Source: WHSW01 sp963781265 (lineage in GTDB: Bacteria; Actinomycetota; Thermoleophilia; Solirubrobacterales; 70-9). Taken from it: 64,000 nt of DNA. The notes beneath the pieces are model-generated. The model was not told the origin of the DNA. It saw only the letters and a list, made by a program, of their open reading frames with translations, and did no database searches. Below are positions 8,614 to 17,778 of the stretch, in pieces. A program made the translations under genes and the position numbers. Location of the stretch: NCBI GenBank assembly GCA_963781265.1, contig CAWAFH010000004.1, positions 124,001-188,000 of the forward strand. The letters run 5' to 3'. Within the stretch, counting starts at the first letter, position 1. The number at the start of each line of letters is the position of its first letter.

Positions 8614-9257
8614 ATGCGAGTCAAGTTCTGCGGCATAACGAGGGCCGAGGATGCGCGCGAAGCGGTCCGTCTCGGCGCCTGGGCGATCGGCCTCAACTAC
8701 TGGCCGCAGAGCCCGCGCCGGTGCGATCCGGCCACCGCGGTCGCGATCAGCGCCGAGCTGCGGCGCAAGGCGATGATCGTCGGCGTGTTCGTGAACGCTT
8801 CGCTGGGCGAGATCGCCGCCGCGGCCGAGGACGCGCAGCTCGAGGGCGTGCAGCTGCACGGCGACGAGGGGCCCGCGTTCTGCCAGGAGGTCGCTCGCCG
8901 GACCGGCTGCAAGGTCATCAAGGCGCTGCGGGTGCGAAGCGGCGCCGATGTGCGCGCCGCCGAGATCTTCCGCACGGATTACCACCTGCTCGACGCGCAC
9001 AGCCCGGAGACGCCGGGCGGCACCGGCGCGAGCTTCGACTGGGTGCTGACCGCCGAGCGCAATTCGACCGTGCCGCTGATCCTCGCCGGCGGGCTGACGC
9101 CGTCGAACGTCGCCGAGGCGATCGAGGTCGCCCATCCGTATGCGGTCGACGTCGCCAGCGGGATCGAGGCGGAGCCGGGGGTCAAGGACCACGCGCTGAT
9201 GGCGAGCTTCGCCGAGGCGGCCGGCGTCACGGTCCCGGCCGCGCCCGGGACGCTGCC

Positions 9258-9261
<4 letters not shown>
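8614..9261 (+). CDS. trpF: Phosphoribosylanthranilate isomerase
   Basis: 215 aa from the ATG of MRVKFCGITRAEDAREAV; the longer reading upstream has no conserved residues and would overlap the divergent gene. The catalytic Cys is in KFCGITR and the Asp in LLDAHSPETPGGTGASFDW. ILAGGLTPSNVAEAI and VDVASGIEAEPGVKD form the phosphate end of the barrel. It isomerises PRA to CdRP, the substrate of TrpC. Its stop overlaps the trpB GTG (GTGA), starting the tight trpF-trpB-trpA unit. Confidence 0.96.
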
Positions 9262-10462
<1,201 letters not shown>

Positions 10463-10466
<4 letters not shown>

Positions 10467-11257
10467 GCGATCCCGTCGCTGCGGCGTTCGCCCGTGCGCG
10501 CAGCGAAGGCCGCGCCGCGCTGATGCCGTACATGATGTCCGGCTTCCCCGACCGCGAGACCTCGGCCGCGGTGATCGACGCCTACGCCGACTCGGGCGCG
10601 GACCTGATCGAGCTCGGGGTCCCGTACTCGGACCCGCTCGCCGACGGCCCGGTGATCCACGACGCCGCGACCCGGGCGCTGGCGGCGGGGGCGACGCTCG
10701 AGGCGGCGCTCGCCGACTGCGAGCGCGTCGCCGCCCGCCTTCCGGTGATCCCGATGGCGTACGCGAACATGATTCTCGCGCGCGGGCCCGAGCGCTTTGC
10801 CCGCGAGCTCGCCGATGCCGGAGCCGCGGGCGCGATCGTTCCGGACCTGCCGCTCGAGGAGGGCGGCGAGGTTGCCGCAGCGCTGCGCGCCGCGGGCCTG
10901 GCGCTGATCCCGCTCGTCGCCCCGACGACGCCGCCGCAGCGCCGCGCCCGCATCTGCTCACAGGCCGAGGGGTTCGTCTACCTCGTCTCCGACACTCGGA
11001 CGACCGGCGAGCGCGACAGCCTCCCAGAGTCGCTCGGGGCGCTGATCGAGGCGACGAAGGCCGACTCCCCGGTCCCCGTCGCGGTCGGGTTCGGGATCGG
11101 CACCCCGGAGCAGGCGGCGACGGTCGGCGCGATCGCGGACGGCGTGATCATCGGGACGCGGCTGGTCCGCGCGGTCGACGAGGCGGGTGATCCGTCCGCC
11201 GCCGGCGCGGCGGTCGGCGCCTTCATCGAGGCGGCACGCGCCGCGATCGAGTCCTAG
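10463..11257 (+). CDS. trpA: Tryptophan synthase alpha chain
   Basis: 264 aa TIM barrel that splits indole-3-glycerol phosphate to indole. The catalytic Glu is in DLIELGVPYSDPLADGPVI, the Asp in GAIVPDLPLEEGGE, and the phosphate loop in VGFGIGTPEQAATVG. The ATG overlaps the trpB stop (ATGA). It is the last gene of the trpFBA unit; the next gene has its own promoter-like box. Confidence 0.97.
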
Positions 11258-11273
11258 GTGCCGCCCGAACGGG

Positions 11274-11279
11274 TAGATT
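11274..11279 (+). promoter_or_regulatory. -10 box TAGATT for the 53-aa membrane protein gene
   Basis: TAGATT ends 7 nt before the GTG start, with no Shine-Dalgarno sequence; leaderless layout. Confidence 0.5.
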
Positions 11280-11286
11280 GCCGCCC

Positions 11287-11448
11287 GTGCGTCTGCTCGT
11301 CTTCACCGTTGTCGGACTGATCGCCCTGATGGTCGCCTACGCCTTCTCGCTGGGCGGCACCGTCGCTGCGCTGATCTTCCTGTTCATCCTCGTCAACGGC
11401 ATCATCGACCGCTGGGCGAAGCCGTTGATCGAGTGGATGAAGGCCTGA
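11287..11448 (+). CDS. Small membrane protein of 53 residues, unknown function
   Basis: GTG start, 53 codons plus TGA. The product has two hydrophobic stretches (about residues 2-19 and 22-39, e.g. FTVVGLIALMVAYAF and TVAALIFLFILVNGII) and a short basic/acidic tail ending IEWMKA. Reasons to believe it: a TAGATT box exactly 7 nt before the start, G/C third positions typical of the region, and a complete fit in the gap after trpA. I do not recognise a family. Confidence 0.65.
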   Translation: MRLLVFTVVGLIALMVAYAFSLGGTVAALIFLFILVNGIIDRWAKPLIEWMKA

Positions 11449-11461
11449 CCCGCTGACGTAA

Positions 11462-11501
11462 CGCCCGCGACCCTCGGGCGACAGAGGCTCCGAATGGAGT
11501 C
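11462..11501 (+). other. Two consecutive hairpins in the leader of a 26-codon ORF
   Basis: CGCCCG-cgaccct-CGGGCG (11462-11480) is followed by GGCTCC-gaat-GGAGTC (11486-11501, one G-U pair). The first may terminate the 53-aa gene. A purine-rich ribosome binding site (GAGGAGGAG, 11511-11519) follows, then an ATG at 11523. Confidence 0.4.
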
Positions 11502-11522
11502 GGCCGTGAGCGAGGAGGAGCG

Positions 11523-11603
11523 ATGAGCGAGGACGACGGGCGCGCGCTCGAGCACGACGGCCCGGCTATGGTCGAGGTGATGGCCGACGCGGAGCTCGTC
11601 TGA
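11523..11603 (+). CDS. Possible 26-codon upstream ORF coupled to the next gene
   Basis: ATG behind the strongest Shine-Dalgarno sequence in this region (GAGGAGG, 2-6 nt upstream), encoding an acidic 26-residue peptide (MSEDDGRALEHDGPAMVEVM and six more). Its stop shares bases with the next ATG (TGATG), the classic layout for translational coupling. It could be a real small protein or only a ribosome-loading leader for the 231-aa gene, which has no ribosome binding site of its own. Confidence 0.4.
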   Translation: MSEDDGRALEHDGPAMVEVMADAELV

Positions 11604-12298
11604 TGGCGCTCGCGGCGCTCCCTCCGACGTTCAGCGGGACGCGGGAGGCGCTTCATCGTGTCGCCGAGCTGATCGTCGCGCCGGCCCGCAAGCCGGACAA
11701 CGAGATCGCGTTGAGCCAGACGCCGGGCGGCTTCGGGACCCCGCCGTTCGAGTTCGAGGGGCGGGCGCTGCAGGTCCGGGTCGAGGGAGCCGAGCTGGTG
11801 GTCGCGGATGACGGCTCCGAGCGCCGGGGGCGGCTGGAGACGATCGCCGGCGCGGCCGAGCTGGTCGGCGCCGACCTGTTCCCGGGCGGCGCCCCGACCG
11901 ACTCGACCCCGCTCGGGATCGACGACGCCGCGGCGGTTGCGCTCGGGTCCTTCTACGAGTTCGCGGCCGAGGCGCTTGCCGACCTGCTCGCGACGGTCTC
12001 GCCGGCCGACGAGCCCTCGGCGATCAACCTCTGGCCCGAGCACTTCGACATCGCCTTCGAGTCCGGGGCGGAGTCGCTCGGGCGGCGCGCCAACTACGGC
12101 GCCTCGCCGGGCGACGGCGATCATCCCGAGCCGTACCTGTACGTCGGCCCGTGGCAGCCGCAGACCCGGGGCGGCCTGTGGAACGCGACCGGGTTCGACG
12201 GCGCCGAGCTCGGCCACCGCGACCTGCTCGAGGCCGCCGATCCACTCTCGCTCGCGGCGGACTTCTTCTCGGTCCGCCGCGAGGCCCTCGCCGACTAG
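11603..12298 (+). CDS. Conserved-looking protein of unknown function, 231 aa
   Basis: 231 aa, acidic, no signal peptide or membrane segment. Conspicuous motifs are INLWPEHFDIAFE, YGASPGDGDHPEPYLYVGPW and LWNATGFDGAELGHRDLL, rich in aromatic, His and Asp residues, which suggests a folded ligand-binding or enzymatic domain. I do not recognise the family. Codon use matches its neighbours. It appears translationally coupled to the 26-codon ORF in front, and a leaderless pfkA follows 28 bases downstream. Confidence 0.8.
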   Translation: MALAALPPTFSGTREALHRVAELIVAPARKPDNEIALSQTPGGFGTPPFEFEGRALQVRVEGAELVVADDGSERRGRLETIAGAAELVGADLFPGGAPTDSTPLGIDDAAAVALGSFYEFAAEALADLLATVSPADEPSAINLWPEHFDIAFESGAESLGRRANYGASPGDGDHPEPYLYVGPWQPQTRGGLWNATGFDGAELGHRDLLEAADPLSLAADFFSVRREALAD

Positions 12299-12313
12299 CG
12301 CGCGCCCCGCGGG

Positions 12314-12319
12314 TATCGT
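12314..12319 (+). promoter_or_regulatory. -10 box TATCGT for leaderless pfkA
   Basis: TATCGT ends 7 nt before the GTG start of the phosphofructokinase gene; there is no Shine-Dalgarno sequence. Confidence 0.5.
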
Positions 12320-12326
12320 TGGCCGC

Positions 12327-13352
12327 GTGCGACTGGGAGTGCTGACAGGCGGCGGCGACTGCCCCGGGTTGAACGCCGTCATCCGGGCGATCGTCCGCAA
12401 GGGCGTCGCCGAGTACGGCCACGAGTTCGTCGGCTACCGCGATGGCTGGCGAGGCCCGCTCGAGGGCGACTGGCGGCCGCTCGGAATCCCCGAGGTGCGC
12501 GGCATCCTCCCGCGTGGCGGGACGATTCTCGGCTCCTCGCGGACGAACCCGCTGAACGAGGAGTCGGGGTCGCAACGGGTCGCGGACAACCTCGCGCGCG
12601 ACGGCGTCGACGGGCTGATCGCGATCGGTGGCGAGGACACGCTCGGCGCCGCCCGCGGGCTTCACGACGCCGGAATCAAGGTCGTCGGGGTCCCGAAGAC
12701 GATCGACAACGATCTGGGCGCGACCGACTACACGTTCGGCTTCGACACCGCGGTCAACATCGCGATGGGCTCGATCGACCGCCTGCACACCACCGCCGAG
12801 AGCCACAAGCGCACCCTGATCGTCGAGGTGATGGGCCGCCACGCGGGCTGGATCGCTCTGCACGCCGGGCTGGCCGGCGGCGCCAACGTGATCCTGATCC
12901 CCGAGCACCCGTTCGACCTCGGTCAGGTGTGCGACTACATCGTCCGCCGCTTCGAGAGTCAGTACGCGCCGATCGTCGTCGTCAGCGAGGGCGCCGAGCC
13001 CAAGGGTGGGATGCCGGTCGCCCGTGATGCGCCGACCGATTCGTTCGGCCACGTTCGCCTCGGCGGGATCGGCCAGTGGCTCGAAGCCGAGATCGAGGGG
13101 CGCACCGGGCATGAGGCGCGAGCCACGGTGCTCGGACACGTGCAGCGCGGCGGCACGCCGACCGCGTTCGACCGCGTCCTCGCCACGCGATTCGGGCTGC
13201 ACGCGATCGACGCCGCCACCGAGGGCGAATGGGGCAAGATGACCGCGCTGCGCTCCACCGACATCGCCCTCGTCGAGCTCGCGGAGGCGACCGCGGAGCT
13301 GAAGGTGGTCCCGGACTCGCTCTATCGCGAGGCCGAGGTCTTCTTCGGCTGA
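12327..13352 (+). CDS. pfkA: 6-phosphofructokinase, probably pyrophosphate-dependent
   Basis: 341 aa from GTG (MRLGVLTGGGDCPGLNAVIR). It phosphorylates fructose 6-phosphate in glycolysis, or runs in reverse if PPi-linked. Two residues that set the phosphoryl donor are diagnostic. The ATP-enzyme GGDGS is here GGEDT (Asp at E. coli position 104), and the ATP-enzyme PGTIDND is PKTIDND (Lys at 124). This Asp/Lys pair is the known signature of PPi-dependent PFKs such as the Amycolatopsis enzyme. MGRHAGWIALHAGLAGGAN and LGHVQRGGTPTAFDR complete the site. A membrane pyrophosphatase gene in the same window fits PPi-based metabolism. Confidence 0.93.
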   Translation: MRLGVLTGGGDCPGLNAVIRAIVRKGVAEYGHEFVGYRDGWRGPLEGDWRPLGIPEVRGILPRGGTILGSSRTNPLNEESGSQRVADNLARDGVDGLIAIGGEDTLGAARGLHDAGIKVVGVPKTIDNDLGATDYTFGFDTAVNIAMGSIDRLHTTAESHKRTLIVEVMGRHAGWIALHAGLAGGANVILIPEHPFDLGQVCDYIVRRFESQYAPIVVVSEGAEPKGGMPVARDAPTDSFGHVRLGGIGQWLEAEIEGRTGHEARATVLGHVQRGGTPTAFDRVLATRFGLHAIDAATEGEWGKMTALRSTDIALVELAEATAELKVVPDSLYREAEVFFG

Positions 13353-13356
13353 CGGC

Positions 13357-14460
13357 ATGAGGTCGGCGGCAATCGCGCTGCTGCTCGCGGCGGCGCTCGT
13401 CGGCTGTTCGGCGAGCGGCGACGACGGCGGCGACCCGACCTTGACCGTGTACGTCAGCCTGCCGCTGAGGGGTGAGCTCGCGGCCGACGGGCGCGACGCC
13501 GCCGACGGCGCCCGGCTGGCGCTCGCGGACGCCGGCGGCGAGGCGGCCGGGACCGCGGTTGAGGCCGTGTACCTCGACGACACCGAGGGCACCGGCGCCC
13601 GCGCGCGCTGGAGCCCGGTCAGCGCTGCGGCCAATGCCCGGCGCGCCACCCAGGACGCGACCGCGATCGCATATCTCGGCGACTTCGAGTCCGGCGCCAC
13701 CCGCGCGTCGCTGCCCGTCACCAACACGGCCGGGCTGCTCCAGGTGTCGCCGGCGAGCGCGGCCGGCGACCTCGTCGCTCCCTCGCCGAGCTCGTCCGAC
13801 GTCCCCGAGACCCAGCCGAGCGGCAGCCGGACGTTCGCCCGCGTGATCCCGAGCGACCGCGCCCAGGCCGAGGCCGGCGCCGGCTGGGTCGGCGACCTGG
13901 GCCTGCGCCGGGTCGCGACCGAATCCGACGGGACCCCGTTCGGCGACGCCGTCGTCGACGCGTTCGAGGTCGCGCTCGGCGATGTCGCTGCGGTCGAGGC
14001 CCGACCGCAGCTCCTCTACTACGGCGGCGAGGCCGCCAACCAGCCGGCGGCCCTGGCGCGAACGGCGCCCAGGCTGATGGTCACCGACGCCGAGCTCGCT
14101 CCCGAGGTCGGCGAGAGCCCCGGGACCCTGGCGACCTCGGCGGCGCTCGATCCGTCGCAGCTGCCGGCGGCGGGGCGGCGGTTCGCGGCTGCCTTCGAGG
14201 ACGCCTACGACCGCGCCCCGGGCCGGTACGCCGCCTACGGCTACGAGTCGATGGCCCTGATCCTGGCGGCGATCGAGACCGCCTCGGACGCGACCGACCG
14301 GACCGCCGTCGCCCACGCCGTCTTCGGCCTCGCGCGACCGGATTCGATCCTCGGCCCGTACGAGATCAGCGCCCGCGGCGAGACGACGCTCTCGCGCATG
14401 ACGGGGTACCGGTTCGGCCGCGGCGGGAGGGTCCGGCCCGTCGCCAGGATCGGGAGCTAG
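13357..14460 (+). CDS. Branched-chain amino-acid-type periplasmic binding lipoprotein
   Basis: 367 aa with a lipoprotein signal (lipobox LVGC, Cys about residue 18) followed by an acidic Gly/Asp linker. The body resembles type 1 (LivJ-like) solute-binding proteins: an N-terminal LTVYVSLPLRGELAADGRDAADGARLAL-type opening (shown in pieces here), YLGDFESGATRASLPVTN, and a late YDRAPGRYAAYGYESM. It is expected to be anchored outside the membrane and bind amino acids or similar ligands. No permease or ATPase genes adjoin, so it is an orphan component or a sensor. It begins 4 bases after pfkA and its stop overlaps the convergent epimerase gene by 4 bases. Confidence 0.8.
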   Translation: MRSAAIALLLAAALVGCSASGDDGGDPTLTVYVSLPLRGELAADGRDAADGARLALADAGGEAAGTAVEAVYLDDTEGTGARARWSPVSAAANARRATQDATAIAYLGDFESGATRASLPVTNTAGLLQVSPASAAGDLVAPSPSSSDVPETQPSGSRTFARVIPSDRAQAEAGAGWVGDLGLRRVATESDGTPFGDAVVDAFEVALGDVAAVEARPQLLYYGGEAANQPAALARTAPRLMVTDAELAPEVGESPGTLATSAALDPSQLPAAGRRFAAAFEDAYDRAPGRYAAYGYESMALILAAIETASDATDRTAVAHAVFGLARPDSILGPYEISARGETTLSRMTGYRFGRGGRVRPVARIGS

Positions 14461-15362
14461 AACAGGTCGGCGAGCGCCGCGTCGAGCTCGGAGAAGCGGA
14501 AGCGATAGCCCAGGTCCTGAGCCCGGCGCGGGATCACGCGGTAGCTGCCGGTGATCTGCTCGGTCAGCTCCTCGCCGCGCAGGGCGCGGATCGCAAGCCG
14601 CGGTGCCGGGATCAGCGACGGACGGTGGAGCGCCTTGCCAAGGGACTTCGAGAACTCGCGGTTGGTGACCGGGCGCGGAGCGGTTGCGTTCAGGGTGCCG
14701 CTGACCGCGGCGTTGTCGAGCGCCCAGAGGATCAGGCCGACCTCGTCATCGCGATGGATCCACGGCATGTAGAAGTCGCCGCCGGCGAGCGGGCCGCCGA
14801 CCCCGAGCTTGAACGGCGGCACCAGCTGCTTGAGCAGCCCGCCGTCCGGATCGAGCACGAGCCCGGTGCGGAAGATCACGACGCGGACGCCGCCCGCCTC
14901 GGCCCTGCGGGCCTCGTTCTCCCACTCGACCACGAGCTGGGGGAGGAAGTCCGGGCCCGCCGGGGTCGACTCGTCGACGATCGCCTCGCCGCGGTCGCCG
15001 TAGATCCCGATCGCCGCTTGGCTGATCAGGGTCCGCGGGTTGGGCGTTGCCGCCAGCATGCCGTCGACGAGGTTCTTGGTCGCCCGCACGCGACTCTCGC
15101 GGATGCGCTGCTTCGCCTCGTCGGTGAGCCGCTGGTTGATCTCCTCACCGACCAGGTTCACGACCGCGTCCACGCCCTCCAGCGCGGCGGCGGGCGGGCG
15201 TTCGTTGGCCGGGTCCCAGGCGTGCCAGGTGACTGTTGGGTTGGTCGTGCGGGCCTTTGCCGGGTCACGGCTGAGGCCGACGACCTCCTCGCCGCGGGCG
15301 AGCAGGGCGTCGCAGACCGCCGAGCCGATCAGTCCGGTGGCACCGGTGACGAGAACGCGCAT
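14457..15362 (-). CDS. NAD-dependent epimerase, TIGR01777/YfcH type
   Basis: 301 aa. The Rossmann motif VTGATGLIGSAVCDALLARG is at the N-terminus, with the subfamily block NLVGEEINQRLTDEAKQRI and the C-terminal DUF1731-type end (ELTEQITGSYRVIPRRAQDL, then a Leu/Phe-rich tail). The physiological substrate of this family is unknown. The start has a Shine-Dalgarno-like AGGAAAGG about 8 bases upstream, so unlike many genes here it looks leadered. It is the downstream neighbour of malic enzyme on the same strand, 41 bases away. Confidence 0.88.
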   Translation of the reverse strand: MRVLVTGATGLIGSAVCDALLARGEEVVGLSRDPAKARTTNPTVTWHAWDPANERPPAAALEGVDAVVNLVGEEINQRLTDEAKQRIRESRVRATKNLVDGMLAATPNPRTLISQAAIGIYGDRGEAIVDESTPAGPDFLPQLVVEWENEARRAEAGGVRVVIFRTGLVLDPDGGLLKQLVPPFKLGVGGPLAGGDFYMPWIHRDDEVGLILWALDNAAVSGTLNATAPRPVTNREFSKSLGKALHRPSLIPAPRLAIRALRGEELTEQITGSYRVIPRRAQDLGYRFRFSELDAALADLF

Positions 15363-15403
15363 ATCCAGCCTTTCCTAGTTCCGAGAGGGTCCCGCCTCGC
15401 GAC

Positions 15404-16852
<1,449 letters not shown>

Positions 16853-16910
16853 GGGCGAGCGCGGAGTTTATGGGGCGGAGTTTGGCTGGGCAAAGGGGGG
16901 CGGGCCCGGC

Positions 16911-16953
16911 GTGTGTGGGGTTTGTCCGGGGATGGCCGACAAACGCCACACAC
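16911..16953. promoter_or_regulatory. 16-bp inverted repeat spanning the start codon of the DUF559 gene
   Basis: The arms GTGTGTGGGGTTTGTC (16911-16926) and GACAAACGCCACACAC (16938-16953) pair at 15 of 16 positions. The 11-nt loop contains the ATG (16932-16934). As DNA it is a candidate operator for the winged-helix protein it precedes; as RNA it would hide or present the start codon. Confidence 0.75.
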
Positions 16954-17768
16954 CCGACCTCCTCATTGCCCGGATCGCGGCCCGGCAGCACGGCGTCGTC
17001 GCGGTCTCGCAACTGCTCCGCTCGGGCTTGAGCCGCGACGCGGTCCTTGGCCGCGTCCGGGCTGGACGCCTGCATCCCGTGCACCGGGGCGTCTACGCGG
17101 TCGGCCACGACGGCCTGACCCACCACGGGCGCTGGAAGGCCGCGACGCTCGCGGTCCCGCGGGGCGTGCTGTCGCACCGCAGCGCCGCCGAGCTCTGGGA
17201 GCTCCTGCCGCCCGCCGGCGCCAAACCTCACGTCAGCGTCGCCTACCCGGCCTCGCCCGCGAAGCGGGCGGACCTGACGATCTACCGCTCCCGCACGCTC
17301 GCCCGCGCCCGTACGACCAGTCGCGACAACATTCCGGTGACCATGCCGGCCCGCACCCTCGCCGACCTGGCGTCGGTCGCGTCCGCCGCCGACGTTCGCC
17401 GCGCCACCCGCACCGCGGAGAAGCGCGGGCTGCCGCTCGACCCTGGCTACCTCTTCGATCGGACCGAGAGCGATCTCGAGCGGGATTTCCTGGCCATCTG
17501 CCGCCGCTACGGAGTTCCGGAGCCCGAGGCGCAGGTGTGGATCGGCCGCTACCGCGTGGACTTCCTCTGGCCCGCCGAGCGGCTGGTCGTCGAGGTGGAC
17601 GGCTACATCTATCACCGCGGGCGCCGGGCGATGCGCGAGGACAACGACCGGGATCTCGAGTTGGAGCTGGCCGGATACAGGGTCGTGCGGGTCGAGGACA
17701 CGCGGATCAACGATGATCCGGCGGGCCTGGCCGCAGCCGTGCTCTGCCTTCTGCAGGCGGCCCCATAA
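16932..17768 (+). CDS. AbiEi-like winged-helix domain fused to DUF559 (Vsr-like) nuclease domain
   Basis: 278 aa from the ATG of MADKRHTPDLL; the longer frame would run over the divergent malic-enzyme gene. The N-terminal half (about 1-110) resembles the AbiEi type IV antitoxin/regulator: IAARQHGVVAVSQLLRSGLS, VHRGVYAVGH and LSHRSAAELWELL. The C-terminal third is DUF559, a Vsr/PD-(D/E)xK fold, with YRVDFLWPAERLVVEVDGY (Asp...Glu-x-Asp) and a closing GYRVVRVEDTRI. No AbiEii-type toxin gene is adjacent, so it is not a standard AbiE pair. An inverted repeat encloses its start. polA begins 10 bases after its stop. Confidence 0.8.
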   Translation: MADKRHTPDLLIARIAARQHGVVAVSQLLRSGLSRDAVLGRVRAGRLHPVHRGVYAVGHDGLTHHGRWKAATLAVPRGVLSHRSAAELWELLPPAGAKPHVSVAYPASPAKRADLTIYRSRTLARARTTSRDNIPVTMPARTLADLASVASAADVRRATRTAEKRGLPLDPGYLFDRTESDLERDFLAICRRYGVPEPEAQVWIGRYRVDFLWPAERLVVEVDGYIYHRGRRAMREDNDRDLELELAGYRVVRVEDTRINDDPAGLAAAVLCLLQAAP

Positions 17769-17771
17769 GAT
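17766..17771 (+). promoter_or_regulatory. -10 box TAAGAT for leaderless polA
   Basis: TAAGAT ends 7 nt before the polA ATG and its first three bases are the stop codon of the previous gene. No Shine-Dalgarno sequence. Confidence 0.5.
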
Positions 17772-17778
17772 CGAAGCG

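Noticed and set aside
13357..14460. Full amino-acid ABC transporter operon with the binding lipoprotein
   Set aside because: The adjacent genes are phosphofructokinase and a TIGR01777 epimerase; no permease or ATPase gene is nearby.
16932..17768. Classic AbiE type IV toxin-antitoxin pair
   Set aside because: The next gene is polA and the previous one is malic enzyme; there is no AbiEii nucleotidyltransferase, so only the regulator-like domain is shared.
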